The translations under genes and the position numbers were made by a program. A model generated the notes under the pieces. It was not told the DNA's origin and did not search any database. It saw only the letters and a list, made by a program, of their open reading frames with translations. 64,000 nucleotides of DNA from an uncultured Sphingomonas sp. (lineage in GTDB: Bacteria; Pseudomonadota; Alphaproteobacteria; Sphingomonadales; Sphingomonadaceae). Location: contig NZ_CALMPA010000046.1 in assembly GCF_937871615.1 (NCBI RefSeq), positions 248,001 through 312,000 on the forward strand. Reading direction: 5' to 3'. Positions 46,202 to 55,489 of the stretch are shown piece by piece; the first letter of the stretch is position 1; the number at the start of each line of letters is the position of its first letter.

Positions 46202-47152
46202 ATGCCGACTTTCCTCGATTTCGAGAAGCCGATCGCCGAACTGCAAGCGCGAATCGACGAACTACGCGAAACTGGCGCCGATGGCGGCGTCAACATCGAC
46301 GCGGAGGTCGCCAAATTGCAGGCGAAATCCGATAAGCTGCTGCGCGACACGTTCGCGAAGCTGACCGCCTGGCAGAAGACGCAGATCGCGCGCCATCCCG
46401 AACGGCCGCATTTCAAGGATTATGTCGCCGGGCTGTTCGATGAATTCGTTCCCCTTGCCGGCGATCGCGGCTTTGCCGACGATCAGGCTATCCTTGGCGG
46501 CTTTGCCACTTTCCGTGGCCGCCGCGTGCTCGTGCTTGGCCATGAGAAGGGCGACGATACCGCGTCGCGCCTGCGTCACAATTTCGGGATGGGTAAGCCC
46601 GAAGGCTATCGCAAGGCGGTGCGCCTGATGGAACTCGCCGATCGCTTCGCGCTGCCGGTGGTAACCTTGGTCGATACGTCGGGCGCCTTCCCCGGCCTTC
46701 AGGCCGAGGAGCGCGGGCAGGCGGAAGCGATCGCGCGTTCAACCGAGACAAGTCTCGCGCTTGGCGTGCCGATGGTTGCGGCGGTGGTGGGCGAGGGCGG
46801 CTCGGGCGGCGCGGTCGCGCTGGCCTGCGGCAATCGGGTGCTGATGTTCGAGCACGCCGTCTATTCGGTGATCTCGCCGGAGGGTTGCGCCTCGATCCTG
46901 TGGCGCACCGCCGACAAGGCGGCAGAGGCGGCAGAGGCGATGAAGGTGACGGCGCAGGATCTGAAATCGCTCGGCGTGATCGACGCGATCGTGCCCGAGC
47001 CGGTTGGCGGCGCGCATCGTGATCGCGCGGCGGCGATCGCTGTGCTCGGCGACGCGATCGAGCGTTCGCTCAACGAACTGGCCTCGCTCTCGCCGGAGGC
47101 GCTGCGCAAGGATCGCCGCGTGAAATTCCTGGCGATGGGGCGGGTGAACTGA
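46202..47152 (+). CDS. accA: Acetyl-CoA carboxylase carboxyltransferase subunit alpha
   Basis: AccA with AccD transfers carboxyl to acetyl-CoA in fatty acid synthesis. The 316-residue protein starts [21 protein letters not shown], contains [38 protein letters not shown] and [17 protein letters not shown], and ends in a hydrophilic tail. The ATG at 46202 overlaps nothing and follows xerD by 10 bp. Confidence 0.97.
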   Translation: MPTFLDFEKPIAELQARIDELRETGADGGVNIDAEVAKLQAKSDKLLRDTFAKLTAWQKTQIARHPERPHFKDYVAGLFDEFVPLAGDRGFADDQAILGGFATFRGRRVLVLGHEKGDDTASRLRHNFGMGKPEGYRKAVRLMELADRFALPVVTLVDTSGAFPGLQAEERGQAEAIARSTETSLALGVPMVAAVVGEGGSGGAVALACGNRVLMFEHAVYSVISPEGCASILWRTADKAAEAAEAMKVTAQDLKSLGVIDAIVPEPVGGAHRDRAAAIAVLGDAIERSLNELASLSPEALRKDRRVKFLAMGRVN

Positions 47153-47165
47153 TCCGCCGCCGGCC

Positions 47166-47354
47166 ATGAACGACGCGCTGCTCGGCATCGCTCAGGCCGC
47201 GCCGTCGATCGGGATGATCGCCGCCTTCGCGTGTCTGATCGGCGGGCTGTATCTGGTGAGCAAGGGGCGGGATCGGCGCAAGGGCGTGCTGCTGCTCGTC
47301 ATGTCGGCGGTGCTGATCGCCAACGTCCTGATCTGGACGCTTCCTTCGGCCTGA
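47166..47354 (+). CDS. Small two-helix membrane protein
   Basis: The 62-residue product has two hydrophobic helices (IGMIAAFACLIGGLYLV and GVLLLVMSAVLIANVLIW) separated by a basic loop (SKGRDRRK). I recognise no family. It follows accA by 13 bp and precedes a terminator, so it is the last gene of that transcript. Confidence 0.68.
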   Translation: MNDALLGIAQAAPSIGMIAAFACLIGGLYLVSKGRDRRKGVLLLVMSAVLIANVLIWTLPSA

Positions 47355-47359
47355 AGAAG

Positions 47360-47390
47360 AAGGGGCGCCCATTTCGGAGCGCCCCTTTTG
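47360..47390. terminator. Intrinsic terminator between convergent genes
   Basis: AAGGGGCGC (47360-47368) pairs with GCGCCCCTT (47379-47387), followed by TT on the plus strand. The stem is preceded by a purine tract that would serve as the T-run on the minus strand. It lies between the small membrane gene and the convergent hydrolase. Confidence 0.82.
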
Positions 47391-47394
47391 CCAT

Positions 47395-48051
47395 TCAGCG
47401 GATCGGCGAATCCGGCGCGAGCCGCATATCGAGATAATTATCGACCGACTTCATCAGGTCGTCCATCTCATGCTCGAAGAAATGGTTGGCGCGCGGGATC
47501 ACGTCATGGTGGATCGTGATGTGGCGCTGCGTGCGGAGCTTATCCACCAGCTTCTGCGTCGCACCGGGCGTCGCCACCTCGTCCTGCTCGCCCTGGATGA
47601 TGATGCCGGACGACGGGCAGGGCGCGAGGAAGGTGAAATCATAAAGGTTCGCCGGCGGCGCGATCGAGATGAAGCCGCGAATCTCCGGACGGCGCATCAG
47701 CAATTGCATCCCGATCCACGCGCCGAACGAGAAGCCGGCGATCCAGGTGGTGGATGCTTCCGGGTGGAAGCTCTGCACCCAGTCGAGCGCGCTCGCGGCA
47801 TCCGAAAGCTCGCCGATGCCGTTGTCGAACGTGCCCTGGCTTTTGCCGACGCCGCGGAAATTGAAACGCAGCGTGGCGAAGCCGCGTCGCTGGAACGTCT
47901 TGTACAGCGCCTGCACGATATGATTGTTCATCGTGCCGCCCGCATTGGGATGCGGATGCAGGATCATCGCAACGGGTGCGCGCGGCTTGGGAGCGGGGAC
48001 GAAACGCCCCTCAAGGCGGCCTTCGGGGCCGGGGAAGATCACTTCAGGCAT
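47395..48051 (-). CDS. Alpha/beta hydrolase (serine hydrolase-like)
   Basis: This 218-residue cytosolic hydrolase has AMILHPHPNAGGTMNNHIV, RGFATLRFNFRGVGKSQGTFDNG, the nucleophile GFSFGAWIG, ASIAPPANLYDFTFLAPCPSSGIIIQGEQDEV and a late His (PRANHFFEHEMDDL). The HPHPxxGGTMxN pattern matches a conserved bacterial family related to dienelactone hydrolases, with no assigned substrate. The ATG at 48051 gives the expected MPEVIFPGPEGRLEG start. Confidence 0.85.
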   Translation of the reverse strand: MPEVIFPGPEGRLEGRFVPAPKPRAPVAMILHPHPNAGGTMNNHIVQALYKTFQRRGFATLRFNFRGVGKSQGTFDNGIGELSDAASALDWVQSFHPEASTTWIAGFSFGAWIGMQLLMRRPEIRGFISIAPPANLYDFTFLAPCPSSGIIIQGEQDEVATPGATQKLVDKLRTQRHITIHHDVIPRANHFFEHEMDDLMKSVDNYLDMRLAPDSPIR

Positions 48052-48121
48052 TGTTTCTCGTTCTTTGGGGGCGCGGGTGTAGCGCCGGGCGATGCGCGCT
48101 ATATAGGGCACGTCAGCGGAT

Positions 48122-49210
48122 TTGGAACGAGTTTTGCCGGAACAAGCTGTGCAGTCGCGTCTATATCTCGATCATGCCGCCACCACGCCGATGACGGCGG
48201 GGGCGATCGCCGCCGTCGCGCGGGGGCAGGGAATGTGGGCGAACCCGTCTTCCCCCCATGCGGAGGGGCGCGCCGCGCGCGCCGCGCTGGAGGAGGCGCG
48301 CGCCGCGATCGCCGCCGCTTATGGCTGGCGATACGAGACCTTGCTGACGAGCGGCGCGAGCGAATCGCTTGAGATCGCGCTCGGGCGATCCCTGGTCGAG
48401 CGGCGGATCGTGTCGGCGGTGGAGCATGATGCGGCGATCCGCGCGGGCGGATTGGCGCTCTCGGCGGCGGTGAAAGCGGATGGCGTGATCGACCTAGACG
48501 CGCTGTCGGCAGCGGTTTCGGGCGCGCCTGCACTCGTCTGCCTGCAATGGTGCAACAGCGAAACCGGGGTGCGCCAGCCGATCGCGGCGGCGGGGAGAAT
48601 CGTTCATGCCGCTGGCGGGCTGCTGCTGGTCGATGCGGCGCAAATGCCCGCGTCCGGCGAGCTTGCGGAGCACGCGGATTTCGTGGCGCTTTCCGCGCAC
48701 AAGCGCGGCGGGCCGCCGGGGATCGGCGCGCTCTTGGTGCGCGATTTCGCCACGCTCCGGCCCACCGGCGGGCAGGAGCGCGGCTATCGTCCGGGGACGG
48801 AAAACCTGCCCGCGGCGCTCGGCTATGCCGCCGCGCTGGCGGAGCCGGAGCCGGATCATTCGGCGTTGCGCGCGCGGCTCGACGATGCGATTCGCCGCTC
48901 CGGTGGGATAGTCGTGGGGGAACAAGCGGCGCGCCACCCGGCGATCGGCAGTTATCGCCTTCCCGGCCTTGCCGCGACCGCGCAACTGATCCGCTTCGAT
49001 CTTGCTGGCATCGCGGTTTCCGCGGGCAGCGCCTGCGCCAGCGGCAGCATGAAGCCGAGCCATGTGCTCCGCGCGATGGGGTGGAGCGAGGAGGAGACCC
49101 GCGAAGTGGTGCGCGTGAGCTTCGGGCGCGGCACGACGGGCGAGGATGTCGATCGCTTCATCGCCGCATGGCGCGATGTGGCGCGGCACGCGCGGCGGCT
49201 CGCGGCATGA
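48122..49210 (+). CDS. Cysteine desulfurase-like aminotransferase (first of a tandem pair)
   Basis: This 362-residue class V PLP protein of the NifS/IscS fold has LYLDHAATTPM, SGASESLEIALGRS, SAVEHDAAI, LQWCNSETGVRQPI, the PLP lysine in ALSAHKRGGPPGIGALL, and the cysteine loop AVSAGSACASGSMKPSHVLRAMG. It starts at TTG 48122 or GTG 48149. The stop overlaps the next start by 4 bp (ATGA). It is more divergent than the second copy and may be a paralogue with a distinct acceptor. Confidence 0.88.
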   Translation: MERVLPEQAVQSRLYLDHAATTPMTAGAIAAVARGQGMWANPSSPHAEGRAARAALEEARAAIAAAYGWRYETLLTSGASESLEIALGRSLVERRIVSAVEHDAAIRAGGLALSAAVKADGVIDLDALSAAVSGAPALVCLQWCNSETGVRQPIAAAGRIVHAAGGLLLVDAAQMPASGELAEHADFVALSAHKRGGPPGIGALLVRDFATLRPTGGQERGYRPGTENLPAALGYAAALAEPEPDHSALRARLDDAIRRSGGIVVGEQAARHPAIGSYRLPGLAATAQLIRFDLAGIAVSAGSACASGSMKPSHVLRAMGWSEEETREVVRVSFGRGTTGEDVDRFIAAWRDVARHARRLAA

Positions 49211-50277
49211 TCTATCTCGATTATCAGGCGACCACGCCGCTCGCGCCCGAGGTGTTCGAGGCGATGGTGCCATGGCTGCGCGACGATCACGCCAATCCGC
49301 ACTCGGCCCATTCCGCCGGGCGCAAGGCGAAAGCGGCGATAGAAGTGGCGCGCGCGCAGATCGCCGCGCTCTTGCCGGCTGGCGGTCGCGTGGTCTTCAC
49401 CTCGGGCGCGACAGAGGCGCTTAACTGGGCGATCAAGGGCGTCGGCGGCCCGATCGCAACGATCGCGACCGAACATGCGGCGGTGCTCGATACCGCGCGG
49501 GCGGCTGGCGAAGCGCGGATCGTTCCCGTCGACCGCGATGGGCTGGTCGATCGCGCCGCGCTGGCCGGGGCGCTCGGGGGGACAGCGCTGGTCGCCACCA
49601 TGCTGGTCAACAACGAGATCGGCGTGATCCAGCCGATCGCGGAGGTTGCCGCCCAGGCCCATGCCGCCGGCGCGCTGATGCTGTGCGACGCGGTGCAGGG
49701 CTATGGCCGGGTCGCCATTCCCGATGGTTGTGATCTGATCGCGCTTTCCGCGCACAAGATCCACGGGCCGAAAGGCGTCGGCGCGCTATGGATTCGCGAT
49801 GGCGTTACGCTGGCACCGCTGCTCCATGGCGGCGATCAGGAGGGCGGGCGCTCGGGAACGCTCAGCCCCGCGCTGTGCGTCGGCTTCGGGGTCGCTGCGC
49901 GGCTGATGGCGGCGCGCGCGGAGCGGGATCGCGCGCATGTCGAGCGATTATGGTCACTGGCGACCGATCGGCTCGCCGGGTGGACGATCAATGGCGCGCT
50001 GGCCGGGCGCTATCACGGCAATCTCAACGTGCGCCGGGCGGGCGTGGACGTGAACCGGCTGATGTCCGATTGCCGCGATATCGCCTTTTCCGCCGGATCG
50101 GCCTGCGCCAGCGGCTCTGGGCGGCCCAGCCATGTGCTCAAGGCGATTGGCCTGAGCGATGTGGAGGCGCGCACGTCGATCAGGCTTGGTTTCGGGCGCT
50201 ATACGACTGAGCAGGAACTGGAGACGGCACTCGCCCGCATCATCGCGGCGGCGGACGCGCAAAGGATCGCGGCATGA
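49207..50277 (+). CDS. Cysteine desulfurase (second of a tandem pair)
   Basis: This 356-residue IscS/NifS-type enzyme releases sulfur from cysteine as a protein persulfide. It has MIYLDYQATTPLAPEVFEAM, TSGATEALNWAIKG, ATEHAAVLDTARAAG, MLVNNEIGVIQPI, the PLP lysine in LSAHKIHGPKGVGALWIRDG and the reactive Cys in FSAGSACASGSGRPSHVLKAIGL. It overlaps the first copy and the ferredoxin gene by 4 bp each. Confidence 0.93.
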   Translation: MIYLDYQATTPLAPEVFEAMVPWLRDDHANPHSAHSAGRKAKAAIEVARAQIAALLPAGGRVVFTSGATEALNWAIKGVGGPIATIATEHAAVLDTARAAGEARIVPVDRDGLVDRAALAGALGGTALVATMLVNNEIGVIQPIAEVAAQAHAAGALMLCDAVQGYGRVAIPDGCDLIALSAHKIHGPKGVGALWIRDGVTLAPLLHGGDQEGGRSGTLSPALCVGFGVAARLMAARAERDRAHVERLWSLATDRLAGWTINGALAGRYHGNLNVRRAGVDVNRLMSDCRDIAFSAGSACASGSGRPSHVLKAIGLSDVEARTSIRLGFGRYTTEQELETALARIIAAADAQRIAA

Positions 50278-50609
50278 CGATGAAAGTGCGATTCGTGGCG
50301 ATTGACGGCACGGTGAGCGAGGTCTCCGCCGCCGCCGGGGAAAGTCTCCTCGAAGTCGGGCAGCGTAATGGTCAGCCGCTGGAGGGGACGTGCGAGGGCC
50401 AGATGGCCTGCGCCACCTGCCACGTCATCGTCGACGCGACCGATTTCGATCGCCTTCCTCCCGCGACCGAGGATGAGGAGGACATGCTCGATCTCGCCTA
50501 TGACGCGACCCGCACCAGCCGCCTGTCGTGCCAGATCGTCCTTTCCGAGGCGCTCGACGGCCTGACTGTGAGATTACCAAAAGGTTCACGGAACATGCAG
50601 GGCCGGTAA
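50274..50609 (+). CDS. Adrenodoxin-type [2Fe-2S] ferredoxin
   Basis: This 111-residue plant/adrenodoxin-fold ferredoxin has ligands CEGQMACATC and a fourth Cys in RLSCQIVLSEALDGL. LPPATEDEEDMLDLAYD is the acidic recognition helix of the vertebrate-type group. Such ferredoxins supply electrons to Fe-S assembly or P450s. Coupling by 4-bp overlap to cysteine desulfurase suggests the first role. Confidence 0.94.
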   Translation: MTMKVRFVAIDGTVSEVSAAAGESLLEVGQRNGQPLEGTCEGQMACATCHVIVDATDFDRLPPATEDEEDMLDLAYDATRTSRLSCQIVLSEALDGLTVRLPKGSRNMQGR

Positions 50610-50651
50610 GCCAGAATCCGGCTCATGTGGAAAAGGTTAGGAGTGAGCCAC

Positions 50652-50918
50652 ATGAACAGGATGATCCTTGGCCTTGCCGGTATGATGGCGGCGGGCGCTT
50701 TCCTCCCCGCGGCCGCGCAGGCGCAGGACTGGCGTGGTGACGGCTATTACCAGAACCACGATCGCCACTGGCGCGGTGACAATGGCCGCCATCGCGGATG
50801 GGATCGTGGATGGGACCGCGGCCACGGCTGGAATCGCGGGCCGAAATGGCGCCGCATTTGCGAATGGCGCGGGCACTATCGCCCTCGTCGCGTCTGTTAT
50901 CGCGTTCGCGGCTGGTAA
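50652..50918 (+). CDS. Small exported Arg/Gly/Trp/His-rich protein
   Basis: This 88-residue protein has a signal peptide (MNRMILGLAGMMAAGAFLPAAAQAQ). The mature part is rich in R, G, W, H and D and contains repeats such as RGWDRGWDRGHGWNRG, ending in RRICEWRGHYRPRRVCYRVRGW. It resembles the low-complexity RcnB/YXWGXW-type exported proteins of proteobacteria, whose role in metal homeostasis is partly known. GGAG lies 10 nt before the start at 50652. Confidence 0.75.
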   Translation: MNRMILGLAGMMAAGAFLPAAAQAQDWRGDGYYQNHDRHWRGDNGRHRGWDRGWDRGHGWNRGPKWRRICEWRGHYRPRRVCYRVRGW

Positions 50919-50959
50919 CATGGCTTGAACCCGCCGCCCGGCTCCGCCATATGGCGCGC

Positions 50960-51048
50960 GGGAGTCGGGCGGACGTGGTCGTCGCCAACCTGGTCAGATC
51001 CTGACGGAAGCAGCCACAACGATTTCGCCGCGGGTCGTTCCGGCTCCC
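50960..51048 (+). ncRNA. ffs: 4.5S/SRP RNA (bacterial signal recognition particle RNA)
   Basis: The conserved hairpin GGTCAGATCCTGACGGAAGC with the following AGCC lies at 50992-51015 and matches the SRP RNA apical domain. The outer stem GGGAGTCGG/CCGGCTCCC (50960-50968 with 51040-51048) pairs with one G-U. The 3' side CAGCCACAACGA and GTCGTTCCGGCTCCC match alphaproteobacterial 4.5S RNAs. The tetraloop is UGAC instead of the usual GGAA. Location just before dnaX is the common alphaproteobacterial arrangement. The precise ends may differ by a few nucleotides. Confidence 0.88.
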
Positions 51049-51178
51049 ACCGCGCGTTGCGCAAGCGATGGCGAAACTATCGCGAAGATCGGCAATGCGC
51101 GATGAATGCGGCTGACGAATGTGATCGCAGGGTCTATCTAACCGCGGTGACCCAGTTCGATCTCCCCCGCGCCAGCCG

Positions 51179-52795
51179 ATGAGCGATTCACTCGGCCTCG
51201 ACGAACCGCCCCAGCCGCAGCGCGGTGGCGATGCCTATCGCGTGCTCGCGCGGAAATATCGGCCGCAGACCTTCCCCGCGCTGATCGGGCAGGAGGCGAT
51301 GGTGCGCACGCTGGAAAATGCGATCCGGCGCGATCGCATCGCCCATGCCTTTCTGCTCACCGGCGTGCGCGGGGTGGGGAAAACCTCCACCGCGCGGCTT
51401 ATCGCCAAGGCGCTCAACTGCGTCGGCGAGGATGGGCAGGGCGGCCCCACGATTGATCCGTGCGGCAAATGCGAGCCTTGCCGCGCGATCGCGGAGGGGC
51501 GCCATATCGACGTGATCGAGATGGACGCCGCCAGCCACACCGGCATCGACGATATCCGCGAGATCATCGAGGCATCGCGCTACGCCGCCGTCTCCGCGCG
51601 ATACAAGATCTACATCATCGACGAAGTCCACATGTTGTCCAAGGCCGCCTTCAACGGACTGCTCAAGACGCTGGAGGAGCCGCCGGCACATGTGAAATTC
51701 CTGTTCGCCACGACAGAGGTGAACAAGGTGCCGGTCACCGTGCTGTCGCGCTGCCAGCGTTTCGATCTGCGCCGCATTCCGGCAGAGAAACTCGCGGATC
51801 ATTTCGCCTGGGTCTGCGCCGAGGAAGCGGTCGAGGCCCAGCCGGAAGCACTGGCGCTGATCGCCCGCGCGGCGGAAGGATCGGCGCGTGACGGGCTGTC
51901 GATCCTCGATCAGGCGATCGCCCATGCGGACCTGGAGGGCGGCGGCGTATCCGCTGCGGCGGTGCGCGATATGCTCGGGCTTTCCGATCGTGGCGCGGTG
52001 CGCGATCTGCTCGGGCTGTTGCTTGCCGGGGATGCGCCGGGGGCGCTCGTGGCGCTGCGGCGGCAATATGATCTGGGCGTCGATCCGCAATCGGTGTTCC
52101 GCGCGCTGCTGGAGGCGGTCCATGGCGTAACATTGGTCAAGGTCGGCACGGCGGCGGACCCGGCACAGCCGGAGGATGAGCGCGGCGCTTATGGCGAATG
52201 GGCGGGGCGGCTTTCCTTCGCGATGCTTCATCGGCTGTGGCAATTGCTGCTGAAGGGGCATGACGAGGTCGCGCGCGCCGCGATGCCGATCGAAACGGCG
52301 GAGATGGCGCTGCTGCGCGTCGTTCATGCCTCGACGCTCCCCGATCCGGGGGAACTCGCCCGGCAGATCGCCAGTGGCGGCATCACGGTGAACGGCCCGG
52401 CGGTGGCCGCACCTGCCAGAAGCGAGCGCCCGGCGAGCGAGTTCGCCAGCCTGATGGCGCTGCTCCCGGAGCGCGGCCATCACGCGCTTTATCATCGCCT
52501 GCGCAGCAACGCCCGGCTGGTAAGGATCGCGCCGGGGGAGATCGCATTCAGCGGCTCCCGCCCGGTTTCCGCCGATACGCTGACTGAATTCGCGCAGGTG
52601 TTGAAGGCAGAAACCGGGCGCGCGTGGAAGATCGCGATGGTCGACGAACCGGGCGAGCCAAGCATGAAGGAGGCTGATGACGCGGCCGATGAAGCGGCGC
52701 GTCAGGCGATCCTCGATTCCCCGATCGTGGCGGCGGCGCGTGCCGCATTCCCCGACGCAGAGCTTATTGATTGGCCCAAACGGAGCGTATTGTGA
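51179..52795 (+). CDS. dnaX: DNA polymerase III subunits gamma and tau
   Basis: DnaX is the clamp-loader ATPase. The 538-residue protein has YRVLARKYRPQTFPALIGQ, Walker A GVRGVGKTSTARLIAKALNC, a zinc finger (NCVGEDGQGGPTIDPCGKCEPC), DEVHMLSKAAFNGLLKTLEEPP and domain III. A short tau-type C-terminus (about 385-538) is present. The stop overlaps the ybaB start by 4 bp (GTGA). ffs-dnaX-ybaB is a conserved gene order. Confidence 0.97.
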   Translation: MSDSLGLDEPPQPQRGGDAYRVLARKYRPQTFPALIGQEAMVRTLENAIRRDRIAHAFLLTGVRGVGKTSTARLIAKALNCVGEDGQGGPTIDPCGKCEPCRAIAEGRHIDVIEMDAASHTGIDDIREIIEASRYAAVSARYKIYIIDEVHMLSKAAFNGLLKTLEEPPAHVKFLFATTEVNKVPVTVLSRCQRFDLRRIPAEKLADHFAWVCAEEAVEAQPEALALIARAAEGSARDGLSILDQAIAHADLEGGGVSAAAVRDMLGLSDRGAVRDLLGLLLAGDAPGALVALRRQYDLGVDPQSVFRALLEAVHGVTLVKVGTAADPAQPEDERGAYGEWAGRLSFAMLHRLWQLLLKGHDEVARAAMPIETAEMALLRVVHASTLPDPGELARQIASGGITVNGPAVAAPARSERPASEFASLMALLPERGHHALYHRLRSNARLVRIAPGEIAFSGSRPVSADTLTEFAQVLKAETGRAWKIAMVDEPGEPSMKEADDAADEAARQAILDSPIVAAARAAFPDAELIDWPKRSVL

Positions 52796-53115
52796 AAGAC
52801 TTGAACGATATTCTTGCCATGGCTCAGAACGTGCAGAACGAACTGACCAAGGCGCAGGACAATCTCGACACGATCGAGGTGGAAGGGGCTGCCGGTGGCG
52901 GGCTCGTCAAGGTGAAGGCATCCGCCAAGGGCCGCATCATCGCGGTGTCGATCGACGAATCGCTGCTTCAGCCATCCGAAAAGCAGATGGTCGAGGATCT
53001 CGTTGCCGCCGCGCTCAACGATGCGCGTGCCAAGGCCGATGCGGCCTCCTCCGCCGAAATGGCGAAGATGACCAGCGGCCTGCAATTGCCGCCGGGCTTC
53101 AAGCTGCCGTTCTGA
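52792..53115 (+). CDS. ybaB: YbaB/EbfC nucleoid-associated protein
   Basis: This 107-residue DNA-binding protein has KDLNDILAMAQNVQNELTKAQDNLDTIEVEGAAGGGLVKVKASAKGRIIAVSIDESLL, the canonical YbaB core, and ends LPPGFKLPF. A GTG at 52792 overlapping the dnaX stop gives the expected start; an upstream frame is open but does not resemble the family. Confidence 0.95.
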   Translation: MKDLNDILAMAQNVQNELTKAQDNLDTIEVEGAAGGGLVKVKASAKGRIIAVSIDESLLQPSEKQMVEDLVAAALNDARAKADAASSAEMAKMTSGLQLPPGFKLPF

Positions 53116-53142
53116 AGCGGCGCGTCGCGGCGGGAGGGAGGA

Positions 53143-53682
53143 TTACCCCTCCGTCCCGTCACATGCGCCGATCCGGGCGCCCCTGATCTTCGTTCTGGTG
53201 GTGATGCCCTGGCCGCTCATATCCACCTTGGCAATGCCGACCAGATCATAGCCGCTGCCGCTGAAATCACCCGATATCGTGTTGTGGATCGTGCCGGATC
53301 CGGATGCGCCGCCTTGGCAGGTCATCGCGGCGTCGAGCTTCCCGTTCCTGATCTCGAACCTGTCGTAACGACATGATTTCGTGCCATTGCCGCCGAGCAG
53401 TTCCTCCGGCGGTCGTTCGGCCTGCGCGCTGGTCACACATGTCTCGACGGTCTGTTTGCCGGCGTGCCTTTTCATCATATCGGCGGCGGGCGGCGGCACA
53501 TTCGCGATATCGACCGAATCGACCGATATTTCGGTCCGCCATTTGCCCGGTTCCATCCGCATCGCCTTGCTGGCGGCGACGGCCACCTGCGCGACGGAGG
53601 CGTTTTCGGCTTTCACCTCGGGCTTGTTGCCGCAGCCGGCGAGGGCGAGCGGAACGAGCGCCGCCGCGTAAAACCGTTTCAT
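53143..53682 (-). CDS. DUF3617 lipoprotein
   Basis: This 179-residue putative lipoprotein (MKRFYAAALVPLALAGCGNKPEVKAENA, lipobox LAGC) has the DUF3617 pattern RMEPGKWRTEISVDSVDIANVPPPAADMMKRHAGKQTVETCVTSAQAERPPEELL, two further Cys (KSCRYDRFE, MTCQGGASGSG) and an ending GARIGACDG. Function is unknown. It lies in convergent position to ybaB with 27 bp between stops, and GAGAAGGATGGG precedes the ATG. Confidence 0.85.
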   Translation of the reverse strand: MKRFYAAALVPLALAGCGNKPEVKAENASVAQVAVAASKAMRMEPGKWRTEISVDSVDIANVPPPAADMMKRHAGKQTVETCVTSAQAERPPEELLGGNGTKSCRYDRFEIRNGKLDAAMTCQGGASGSGTIHNTISGDFSGSGYDLVGIAKVDMSGQGITTRTKIRGARIGACDGTEG

Positions 53683-53784
53683 CCCATCCTTCTCCCTGTT
53701 CGGATCGAGAGGCAACGTCCGCGAACGGCGGTTGTATCCCGCGACGATCTCAAAGGGAGCGGGCGTGTTGCCCTGGGTGAACGG

Positions 53785-54462
<678 letters not shown>

Positions 54463-54520
54463 TCGTCAGCGTTAGCCGAGCAACATGATCGCCAGCAATG
54501 CTCCGTCGTGCGCCGCCAGA

Positions 54521-55423
54521 TCAGGCCGCCAGCAGCCGCTTTTCGCCCGCAAGGCGCATCATCGCCTTTTGCAGCTTCTCGAACGCGCGCACCTCGATCT
54601 GGCGAACGCGTTCGCGGCTGACGCCATAGACCTGCGAAAGCTCCTCCAGCGTCTTGGGGTCGTCGGTCAGGCGGCGCTCGGTCAGGATGTGCTTCTCGCG
54701 ATCGTTCAGATCATCCATCGCGGAGACGAGCATTTCATGGCGCACATCGGCTTCCTGCGCGTCTGCCACCACCGCATCCTGCAATGGTGCGTCATCCGCC
54801 AGCCAATCCTGCCACTGGCCTTCGCCATCCTCGCGCATCGGCACGTTGAGGCTGGTGTCGCCGCCCATCGCCATGCGGCGATTCATGCTGACGACATCCG
54901 CCTCGGTCACGCCGAGATCGGTCGCGATCTTCTGCACGTCCTCGGGGCGAAGGTCGCCGTCCTCGAACGCGTCGAGCCGGGCCTTCATGCGGCGCAGATT
55001 GAAGAACAATTTCTTCTGCGCCGCGGTGGTACCCATCTTCACGAGGCTCCACGAACGCAGGATGAACTCCTGGATCGAGGCCCTGATCCACCACATCGCA
55101 TAAGTGGCGAGGCGGAAGCCGCGATCGGGCTCGAATTTCTTCACGCCCTGCATCAGGCCGATATTGCCTTCGGAAATCAGCTCGCTGACCGGCAGGCCAT
55201 AGCCGCGATAACCCATCGCGATCTTGGCGACGAGCCGGAGGTGCGAGGTGACGAGCTGCGCCGCAGCCTCGGTATCGCCGTGCTCCTGAAAACGCTTCGC
55301 GAGCATATATTCCTGCTCGGGCGCCAGGATGGGGAACTTCTTGATCTCGGCGAGATAGCGGTTGAGACTCTGCTCTCCGCCGAGCGCAGGGATCGTCGCG
55401 GGGACGTTGCTGCGGTTTGCCAT
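54521..55423 (-). CDS. rpoH: RNA polymerase sigma factor RpoH (sigma-32)
   Basis: This heat-shock sigma factor has 300 residues: LNRYLAEIKKFPILAPEQEYMLAKRFQEHGD (region 1.2), LRLVAKIAMGYRGYGLPVSELISEGNIGLMQGVKKFEPDRGFRLATYAMWWIRASIQEFILRSWSLVKMGTTAAQKKLFFNLRRMK (region 2 and the RpoH box QKKLFFNLR), and region 4 ending ERVRQIEVRAFEKLQKAMM. The RpoH box separates it from RpoD and stationary-phase sigma factors. The gene starts 66 bp after the rluD stop. Confidence 0.97.
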   Translation of the reverse strand: MANRSNVPATIPALGGEQSLNRYLAEIKKFPILAPEQEYMLAKRFQEHGDTEAAAQLVTSHLRLVAKIAMGYRGYGLPVSELISEGNIGLMQGVKKFEPDRGFRLATYAMWWIRASIQEFILRSWSLVKMGTTAAQKKLFFNLRRMKARLDAFEDGDLRPEDVQKIATDLGVTEADVVSMNRRMAMGGDTSLNVPMREDGEGQWQDWLADDAPLQDAVVADAQEADVRHEMLVSAMDDLNDREKHILTERRLTDDPKTLEELSQVYGVSRERVRQIEVRAFEKLQKAMMRLAGEKRLLAA

Positions 55424-55489
55424 GATCCTACCCTTTCCCTTTCCCGGAAAGTTCGCGGCCCCAACGGGGCGCCGCGTCGCTTCCCTGAT

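Noticed and set aside
50990-51010. TCAGATCCTGACGG resembling the CTGACG operator
   Set aside because: It has a single half-site and falls within the apical hairpin of the SRP RNA.
50925-51182. Short frame spanning the region before dnaX
   Set aside because: The region is explained by the SRP RNA gene, and the frame has no ribosome-binding site or family.
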